Source of the DNA: JASHPR01 sp963815375
Lineage (GTDB): Bacteria; Actinomycetota; Actinomycetes; Streptosporangiales; Streptosporangiaceae
Direction of reading: 5' to 3'
Length of the DNA: 64,000 nucleotides
Assembly: GCA_963815375.1 (NCBI GenBank)
Contig: CAWFGX010000004.1
Span: 124,001 to 188,000, forward strand
Below are positions 59,140-64,000 of the stretch, in pieces. The notes under the pieces were generated by a model that worked only from the letters and a program-made list of their open reading frames with translations, ran no database searches and was not told the DNA's origin. Position numbers and translations under genes: made by a program. Position 1 is the first letter of the stretch. Each line of letters starts with the position of its first letter.

Positions 59140-59279
59140 GGGTCCACTGTGCACGGCGGCAGCGGGTCCGCGCGCCGGCTGGCCGGTGACAGGCTGGTCA
59201 TCCGTTCGGAGGACAGCAGGCCAGGACTAGTCTGGGGAGATTGCGACACAAGTGCTCAGCTGGACGGGGAGGGAGCGAC

Positions 59280-60269
59280 GTGCTTTCCGACTCGTACGGA
59301 CGTGTGGCCACCGACCTGCGGGTGTCACTGACCGACCGCTGCAACCTCCGTTGCGCGTACTGCATGCCAGCCGAGGGGCTGGACTGGCTGCCCAGGCCGG
59401 ATCTGCTCACCGACGATGAGGTGATCCGCCTGAGCGGGGTGGCCGTCCGGCTGCTCGGTGTGCGCGAGATTCGCTTTACCGGGGGAGAGCCGCTGCTCCG
59501 CCGCGGCCTGGCCGGCATCGTGGCCCGCACAGCCGCGCTACGCCCGCGTCCGGAGATATCGCTGACCACCAACGGGATCGGGCTGGACCGACTGGCCGGG
59601 CCGCTGCACGAGGCGGGCCTGGACCGGATCAACGTGTCACTGGACACCGTGCGTCCGGAAAAGTTCGCCACCCTCGCGCGGCGGGACCGCCTCGACGACG
59701 TGCTGGCCGGCCTGAAGACGGCTGCCTCGACCGGCCTTGCGCCGGTCAAGGTCAACGCGGTGCTCATGCGCGGCGTCAACGATGACGAGGCGGTGCCGCT
59801 GCTGCGGTTCTGTCTCGAGCGCGGCTACCAGCTCCGGTTCATCGAGCAGATGCCCCTGGACGCGCAGCACGGCTGGCGCCGCGAGGAGATGGTGACGGCC
59901 GACGAGATCCTGGCCGCGCTATCGGCCGATTTCTCCCTTGAGCCCGACGACCCGGAGGCCAGGGGATCAGCGCCGGCCGAGGCGTTCCTGGTCAACGGCG
60001 GGCCGGCCCGGGTTGGCGTGATCGGCTCGGTGACCAGGCCGTTCTGCGGTGCCTGCGACCGGGTCAGGCTTACGGCCGACGGCCAGGTCCGCAACTGCCT
60101 GTTCGCGACCAGCGAGAGCGACCTGCGCGGCCCGCTGCGGTCCGGTGCCAGCGACAGCGAGCTCGCTGACCTGTGGCGTCGCGCGGTCGCACCGAAGCTG
60201 CCGGGCCACGGGGTCAACGACCCGGGCTTCCTGCAGCCGTCGCGCCCGATGTCAGCGATCGGCGGCTGA
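59280..60269 (+). CDS. moaA: GTP 3',8-cyclase MoaA
   Basis: 329-residue radical SAM enzyme of molybdenum-cofactor synthesis. N-terminal cluster motif SLTDRCNLRCAYCMPAEGLD, GG segment REIRFTGGEPLLRRG, and the C-terminal second cluster ligands FCGACDRVRLTADGQVRNCL are complete, as is the C-terminal Gly-Gly (SAIGG). GTG at 59280 follows a strong GGGGAGGGA; the frame upstream to 59241 is not conserved. No Moco riboswitch was recognised in the leader. Other moa genes are not in the window. Confidence 0.95.
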   Translation: MLSDSYGRVATDLRVSLTDRCNLRCAYCMPAEGLDWLPRPDLLTDDEVIRLSGVAVRLLGVREIRFTGGEPLLRRGLAGIVARTAALRPRPEISLTTNGIGLDRLAGPLHEAGLDRINVSLDTVRPEKFATLARRDRLDDVLAGLKTAASTGLAPVKVNAVLMRGVNDDEAVPLLRFCLERGYQLRFIEQMPLDAQHGWRREEMVTADEILAALSADFSLEPDDPEARGSAPAEAFLVNGGPARVGVIGSVTRPFCGACDRVRLTADGQVRNCLFATSESDLRGPLRSGASDSELADLWRRAVAPKLPGHGVNDPGFLQPSRPMSAIGG

Positions 60270-60294
60270 CACCCTTCCGGCGGCCCGCGCCAGG

Positions 60295-60422
60295 CTGGCC
60301 CAGCATGGTGCCCGCGCTGTTGTTGCCGAGGCGCTGACTGGCCCAGCGTGGGGCCCCTGCTGTTGTTGCGGAGGCGCTGACTGGCCCAGCGTGGGGCCCC
60401 TGCTGTTGTTACGGGGCGCTGG
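60295..60422. repeat. 43-bp tandem repeat, three copies, downstream of moaA
   Basis: Units start at 60295, 60338 and 60381 (each CTGGCCCAGCRTGGKGCCC...). Copies 2 and 3 are nearly identical; copy 1 differs at a few bases, and a decayed fourth copy may follow to about 60465. The unit contains the palindrome GGGGCCCC. This minisatellite lies in the 483-nt gap between moaA and the PadR gene; the gap otherwise contains only the PadR promoter/operator region. Confidence 0.8.
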
Positions 60423-60664
60423 CAGGGCGGTGATGGTGCCCGCGCTGTCGCTACAGCAACAGTTAGGCGCCCACGACACTGGCGCGGCCCGCTAGGAGGG
60501 CGGGGCGCATGGCTTAGCCGGACGGCTGGGGCGTGGTGCTAGCCGGCAGTGATCAGGGATCCCCCTGCAATCCAGCTGTCCCAGAACAGTTCGCCAGCCT
60601 CGCATCTGGCCAGGTTCCCCATGTCTCCCGACGCGGGTGCCGTAGGGGTTGCCAGGATTCAGTT

Positions 60665-60678
60665 AACGATATATCGTT
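60665..60678. promoter_or_regulatory. PadR operator palindrome
   Basis: AACGATATATCGTT is a perfect 14-bp palindrome 75 nt upstream of the PadR ATG. A good -35 element TTGACC (60677-60682) begins at its right edge, with a weak -10 near 60700. PadR proteins typically autorepress through ATATAT-centred palindromes of this kind. Confidence 0.75.
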
Positions 60679-60752
60679 GACCTATCTAGAGAGTCTGGTG
60701 ACTATCCAGGACGATCACTGATAGCGCCAGCACAGACCACAGGGGAGAAGTA

Positions 60753-61409
60753 ATGCGAGAAGAAGGCAAGTGGGGCCGAGGTGGCCCCGAAGAAGGCTGG
60801 CGCGGCCGCGGCGAGGAGTTCGGATGGCGGCCGCCACACCCGCGGCGGACTCACGTCCGCAGGGCCTTTCCCGGCCCGCCGCCAGGGCCGCCCGGGATGG
60901 GATTCGGGCCATGGTTCGGCGATCCCGGGATGCGGCGGATGCGCGGGCCGAGGGCGAGGCGTGGCGATGTCCGGGCGGCGGCGCTGGCGCTGCTGGCCGA
61001 GGAGCCGATGAACGGCTACCAGATCATCCAGGCCATCGGCGAGCGCAGCGACGGCGTGTGGCGGCCCAGCCCCGGCTCGGTGTACCCCGCTCTGCAGCAG
61101 CTCGAGGACGAGGGTCTGATCCGCTCGGACGTCGGCGAGGGTGGCCGCAGGGCCTTCCAGCTGACCGACGAGGGCCGGGCCTACGTAGAAGCGCACCCGG
61201 ACGAGGTACGCGAGCCCTGGGATGCCGTCGCCGGCTCGGTCGGCGATACCGCCATCGAGATGCGCCGGCTGATCAGTCAGGTGGCCATGGCCGCCTACCA
61301 GGTAATGAGCGCAGGCACCGAGAGCCAGGCCAGCCAGGCCCGCCAGGTGCTCACCGACGCGCGCAAGTCGCTCTACCGCCTCCTCGCCGCCGACGACGAC
61401 GAGGAATAG
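60753..61409 (+). CDS. PadR-family transcriptional regulator
   Basis: 218 residues. A disordered Gly/Pro/Arg-rich N-terminal segment (residues 1-65) precedes the PadR winged helix: GDVRAAALALLAEEPMNGYQ, IIQAIGERSDGVWRPSPGSV and YPALQQLEDEGLIRSDVGEG, then a C-terminal dimerisation helix with EMRRLISQVAMAAYQVM. GGGGAGAAG precedes the ATG. The two ABC-2 exporter genes follow in the same direction, so the regulator, transporter and the upstream palindrome form a ligand-induced efflux module. Confidence 0.9.
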   Translation: MREEGKWGRGGPEEGWRGRGEEFGWRPPHPRRTHVRRAFPGPPPGPPGMGFGPWFGDPGMRRMRGPRARRGDVRAAALALLAEEPMNGYQIIQAIGERSDGVWRPSPGSVYPALQQLEDEGLIRSDVGEGGRRAFQLTDEGRAYVEAHPDEVREPWDAVAGSVGDTAIEMRRLISQVAMAAYQVMSAGTESQASQARQVLTDARKSLYRLLAADDDEE

Positions 61410-61575
61410 GGCCAAAGGGCCGCGGCGCTGCGCTGTACTGAGGAGCGAGGGAGCCTTGCGACCGAGCGACGAGAGAAACGCGGCGCCCCCAGCGGCCCGG
61501 AGGCGCGAAGCCAACACAGCGCAAAACGGCACCTCCATTAAGCTCGGCAGCGACGGGAAAGGGGAGACAAGAACG

Positions 61576-62631
61576 TTGGTAACGGATACTCACGCGGATA
61601 CGGGCGGCGCGGCAGCCGGGGCCGGGGCAGCTACCGCCGCCCAGCAGGCAGTGATCTCGGTTTCCGGCCTCACCAAGGAGTACGGCGACGTCAAGGCCGT
61701 ACGCGGAATCGACTTCGAGGTGGCCAGGGGAGAGACGTTCGGGTTCCTCGGACCGAACGGCGCAGGCAAGACGACAACCATCAAGATCCTTTGCACGCTG
61801 GCGAACGCCACGTCGGGGACCGCGGTCGTCGCGGGCCATGACGCGCGGACCGAGCGCGACGCGGTCCGGCGCAACATCGGGCTGGTGTTCCAGGACACCA
61901 CGCTCGACACCTACCTCACCGCCGAGCAGAACCTGCGCTTCCATGCCGAGCTCTACGGAGTGCCAAAGGCTGCGGTGCAGCCGCGGATGCGCCAGGTCAT
62001 GGACATGGTTGGGCTGTGGGACCGCAAGGACAGCCTGGTCAGCACGTTCTCGGGCGGCATGCAGCGGCGGCTGGAGATCGCCCGCGGGCTGCTGCACGCG
62101 CCGCACGTACTCTTCCTCGACGAGCCCACCGTCGGACTGGACCCGCAGACCCGATCGTCGATCTGGGCCTATATCAATGACCTCAAGCGGCGCGAAGACA
62201 TCACCATCTTCCTCACCACCCACTACATGGACGAGGCGGAGAACTGCGACCGCATCGCGATCATCGACCACGGCAAGATCGTCGCGATCGACACACCGGA
62301 AGCGCTCAAGGCCAGCGTCGGCAAGGACCGGGTGCAGATCCAGACAGCCGACGACGCCAGGGCCATCGCCGCGCTGGCTGACGCGTTCGGCATCGAGGCC
62401 GCCGTGCACGAGGGAGCGGTGACGTTCTCGGTGGCCTCCGGCGAGCAGTTTGTGCCGCGCCTGTTCGCGGAGCTGGCGGTGCCGATCCGCTCGGTCAGCG
62501 TGTCCCGGCCCTCGCTCGATGACGTGTTCATGTCCTACACCGGCAAAACGATCCGCGACGCCGAGGCATCGAGTGGCGACGCTATGCGGGCGATGGCCCA
62601 GCGCTTCCGCGCTGGCCGAGGAAGGCGATGA
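61576..62631 (+). CDS. DrrA-type ABC exporter ATP-binding protein
   Basis: 351 residues from the TTG at 61576, which has AAGGGGAG 9 nt upstream. Walker A FGFLGPNGAGKTTTIKILCT, signature VSTFSGGMQRRLEIARGLLH, Walker B VLFLDEPTVGLDPQTRSSIW and H-loop IFLTTHYMDEAENCDRIAII are intact; the C-terminal DrrA domain follows with VSVSRPSLDDVFMSYTGK. A TTG at 61456 would add 40 Arg/Ala-rich residues and has its own AGGAG-like site, so a longer form is possible. The stop is followed by the permease ATG 3 nt later. Confidence 0.9.
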   Translation: MVTDTHADTGGAAAGAGAATAAQQAVISVSGLTKEYGDVKAVRGIDFEVARGETFGFLGPNGAGKTTTIKILCTLANATSGTAVVAGHDARTERDAVRRNIGLVFQDTTLDTYLTAEQNLRFHAELYGVPKAAVQPRMRQVMDMVGLWDRKDSLVSTFSGGMQRRLEIARGLLHAPHVLFLDEPTVGLDPQTRSSIWAYINDLKRREDITIFLTTHYMDEAENCDRIAIIDHGKIVAIDTPEALKASVGKDRVQIQTADDARAIAALADAFGIEAAVHEGAVTFSVASGEQFVPRLFAELAVPIRSVSVSRPSLDDVFMSYTGKTIRDAEASSGDAMRAMAQRFRAGRGRR

Positions 62632-62634
62632 GCG

Positions 62635-63537
62635 ATGGCAACCCAGACCACCGAGGTCACGCCCGCACCGGACACTGGCCTGCTCGTCGAGGAGATCCGG
62701 GTCGCCGTTCCCGAGCGCGGCCTGCGGCATGACCTGCGCGCGACAGGGATCGTCTGGCGGCGTGAGCTGATCAGGTTCCGGACCGACCGGCTGCGGGCCA
62801 TCACTGCGCTGATCCAGCCGGTGCTGTTCCTGTTCGTGCTCGGCACGGGCCTGTCCTCGCTGGCCGGCGGGAGCATGCCGCCGGGACTCAGCTTCAAGAC
62901 GTTCATCTATCCGGGCGTGCTGGCCATGTCGGTGCTGTTCACCGCGATCTTCTCGGCCGCGTCGATCGTGTGGGACCGGGAATTCGGCTTCCTTCGCGAG
63001 ATCCTGGTCGCTCCGGTCAGCCGGGCGGCGATCGTGATCGGCAAGTGCCTGGGCGGGGCGACGATCGCCACCTTCCAGGGAATCATCTTCCTGATCCTGG
63101 CCGGGTTCGCGCACGTGCCGTACAACCCGCTGCTTATTCTCACGCTGATCGGTGAACTACTGCTGCTGTCGTTCACGCTGACCGCGTTCGGCGTCATGAT
63201 GGCGGCAAGGATCAAGCAGTTTCAGGCGTTCATGGCGCTCACCCAGATGCTCGTGTTCCCGCTGTTCTTCCTATCCGGCGCGCTCTACCCGCTTAGCGGG
63301 CTGCCGGCCTGGCTCAGCGTGCTGACCAGGATCGATCCGCTGACCTACATTGTCGGCCCGATGCGGCACGCGGTATTCAGCTATCTGACGATGCCCGCGC
63401 CGTTCCAGGAGCACCTGGCGCCCGCCATTACCTGGGGTGGCTGGGCGGTTCCGCTTGGGCTGTCACTGGGGCTGGTGGCAGCTATGGGAGTGGGCATGAT
63501 GGCGATAGCGATCGCCGAGTTCCGTAAGACCGAGTAA
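62635..63537 (+). CDS. DrrB-type ABC-2 exporter permease
   Basis: 300 residues, six membrane segments after a cytosolic N-terminus. Family features: ATGIVWRRELIRFRTDRLRA, PVLFLFVLGTGLSSLAGGS, VWDREFGFLREILVAPVSRA (the cytosolic coupling loop) and PLFFLSGALYPLSGLPAWLS. Pairs with the DrrA-like ATPase just upstream; daunorubicin-type drug efflux is the prototype, but the substrate here is unknown. Last gene of the PadR-ABC operon, followed by a strong terminator. Confidence 0.92.
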   Translation: MATQTTEVTPAPDTGLLVEEIRVAVPERGLRHDLRATGIVWRRELIRFRTDRLRAITALIQPVLFLFVLGTGLSSLAGGSMPPGLSFKTFIYPGVLAMSVLFTAIFSAASIVWDREFGFLREILVAPVSRAAIVIGKCLGGATIATFQGIIFLILAGFAHVPYNPLLILTLIGELLLLSFTLTAFGVMMAARIKQFQAFMALTQMLVFPLFFLSGALYPLSGLPAWLSVLTRIDPLTYIVGPMRHAVFSYLTMPAPFQEHLAPAITWGGWAVPLGLSLGLVAAMGVGMMAIAIAEFRKTE

Positions 63538-63553
63538 AAGCGGAAAAAAGAGA

Positions 63554-63594
63554 GCGACGCCGGGTGGCTACGGGGGCAAACCACCCGGCGTCGC
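63554..63594 (+). terminator. terminator of the PadR-ABC operon
   Basis: GCGACGCCGGGTGG (63554-63567) pairs perfectly with CCACCCGGCGTCGC (63581-63594) around a 13-nt loop, 14 nt after the permease stop; A-rich sequence (AAAAGCGGAAAAAAGAGA) precedes it. A 14-bp GC-rich stem is a confident actinobacterial terminator. Confidence 0.85.
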
Positions 63595-63922
63595 ATTCAT
63601 CGGCGCTCCGACGGGGGCCCGGAACGCCGGCATCGGTGCCCCAGCGGGGGACCAGAGCACCGGCAAACATGTTACACCGAACCCCCCCCTTGTGCGTCAA
63701 GACCGGATTAGAACCGAATCTCGGTATCCGGGATGCAGTGCCGGGCTGAGTATCCGCCGGTCTGCGTATCCGGCGCCGTGCATGTCCCGGTATCCGGTGC
63801 CGTGCCCGCTTGTGTATCCGGGACACGGTGCCTGGCTTCCTATCTGGGCACTGGCAGGGTGTATACGGGGTGTATATATCGGTTAGCCATTACGCGGTTC
63901 TCTCGGCCGCTACGTGGTTCTC
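63595..63922. other. gene-free repeat-containing region
   Basis: No supported gene. GTATCCG occurs five times between 63724 and 63820 with variable spacing (12-25 nt), and a 19-bp imperfect direct repeat TACGYGGTTCTCTCRGCCG lies at 63891-63909 and 63911-63929. The GTGTATA repeats at about 63859-63876 add an A/T-rich patch. Spacing is too irregular for CRISPR. Confidence 0.6.
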
Positions 63923-64000
63923 TCAGCCGGTAGGCGGTGGCGCGCCGTCGGTGCCCGGAATGTCGGCGCCAGCAGACGGCGAAGGGCCGCTGCCCGCACC
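63923..64000 (-). CDS. possible C-terminus of an unidentified protein entering from the right edge
   Basis: The minus strand reads GAGSGPSPSAGADIPGTDGA then PPPTG and TGA. Third positions are almost all G or C and the composition is that of a disordered Pro/Gly/Ala tail of an actinobacterial protein. Only 25 codons are inside the window, so neither the family nor the reality of the gene can be settled. Confidence 0.35.
   Translation of the reverse strand, partial: GAGSGPSPSAGADIPGTDGAPPPTG

Noticed and set aside
59140..59279. molybdenum-cofactor riboswitch before moaA
   Set aside because: The leader is short and shows no recognisable conserved Moco aptamer pairing.
63724..63820. GTATCCG repeats as a possible CRISPR array
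   Set aside because: Repeat core is only 7 bp and spacing is irregular; no cas genes.

Overview
High-GC (about 70%) DNA from an actinobacterium (class Actinomycetes). The evidence is frequent GTG/TTG starts, 4-nt ATGA/GTGA overlaps, actinobacterial marker genes (tlyA-nadK-recN-steA-steB order, DUF397, DUF5999, DUF6186, mycothiol-dependent isomerase folds, F420-type oxidoreductases), an IdeR/DtxR-type iron box and a PafBC-type DNA-damage promoter. A classical menaquinone locus (menB/C/D/E) together with an HrdB-like sigma factor argues against a typical Streptomyces, which uses the futalosine route. I do not assign a genus.

Layout. 1-0.8 kb: 5' end of a SigE-type sigma factor gene and an SCP2-like protein. 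1-13 kb: one long, tightly overlapping envelope/maintenance operon: small conserved protein, tlyA, nadK, recN, steA, steB, a MraY/GPT-like phosphotransferase, murJ, a GT4 glycosyltransferase and a GT-C-like membrane protein, closed by a hairpin terminator; then the hopanoid radical-SAM gene hpnJ. 14-19 kb: an FAD amine oxidase, then an iron-box-controlled efe operon in which EfeU and EfeO are one fused protein followed by EfeB. 19-23 kb: MBL hydrolase, secreted GH12-CBM2 cellulase, maleylpyruvate-isomerase-like protein, XRE/DUF397 pair with a striking 18-bp inverted repeat upstream. 23-29 kb: uvrA with a PafBC-type promoter, a tiny lipoprotein ORF, small conserved proteins. 29-33 kb: heterodimeric ABC exporter. 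33-40 kb: isomerase-like protein, SufS-like desulfurase, GNAT, a ribbon-helix-helix gene under its own palindrome leading into a frameshifted MFS gene, then a hydrolase-LLM oxidoreductase pair. 40-46 kb: principal-type sigma factor with an ECF-type promoter, and the menaquinone locus menE / menB-menC-menD. 46-52 kb: selC (tRNA-Sec) and selD; a 69-bp duplicate of the tRNA-Sec 3' part lies 3.9 kb away and encloses an ISKra4-type transposase relic, an LLM/F420-reductase-like/LUD operon and its TetR regulator. 52-64 kb: HxlR/GNAT divergent pair with a palindromic operator, a membrane protein and an FAD oxidoreductase, an ABC-2 transporter plus NarL-type two-component operon with tandem coupled micro-ORFs in front, moaA, a PadR-controlled ABC-2 exporter operon, a strong terminator and repeat-rich DNA.

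Functional logic. Most regulators sit beside their likely targets with a palindrome in between (XRE, RHH, TetR, HxlR, PadR). The best candidates for something undescribed are the cascade of tandem 26-bp repeats that each encode a micro-ORF coupled by ATGA overlap into an ABC transporter operon, the tRNA-Sec-flanked 3.9-kb segment, and the palindromic element read through in frame in a glycosyltransferase gene. All calls are from reading the sequence; no database search was run.
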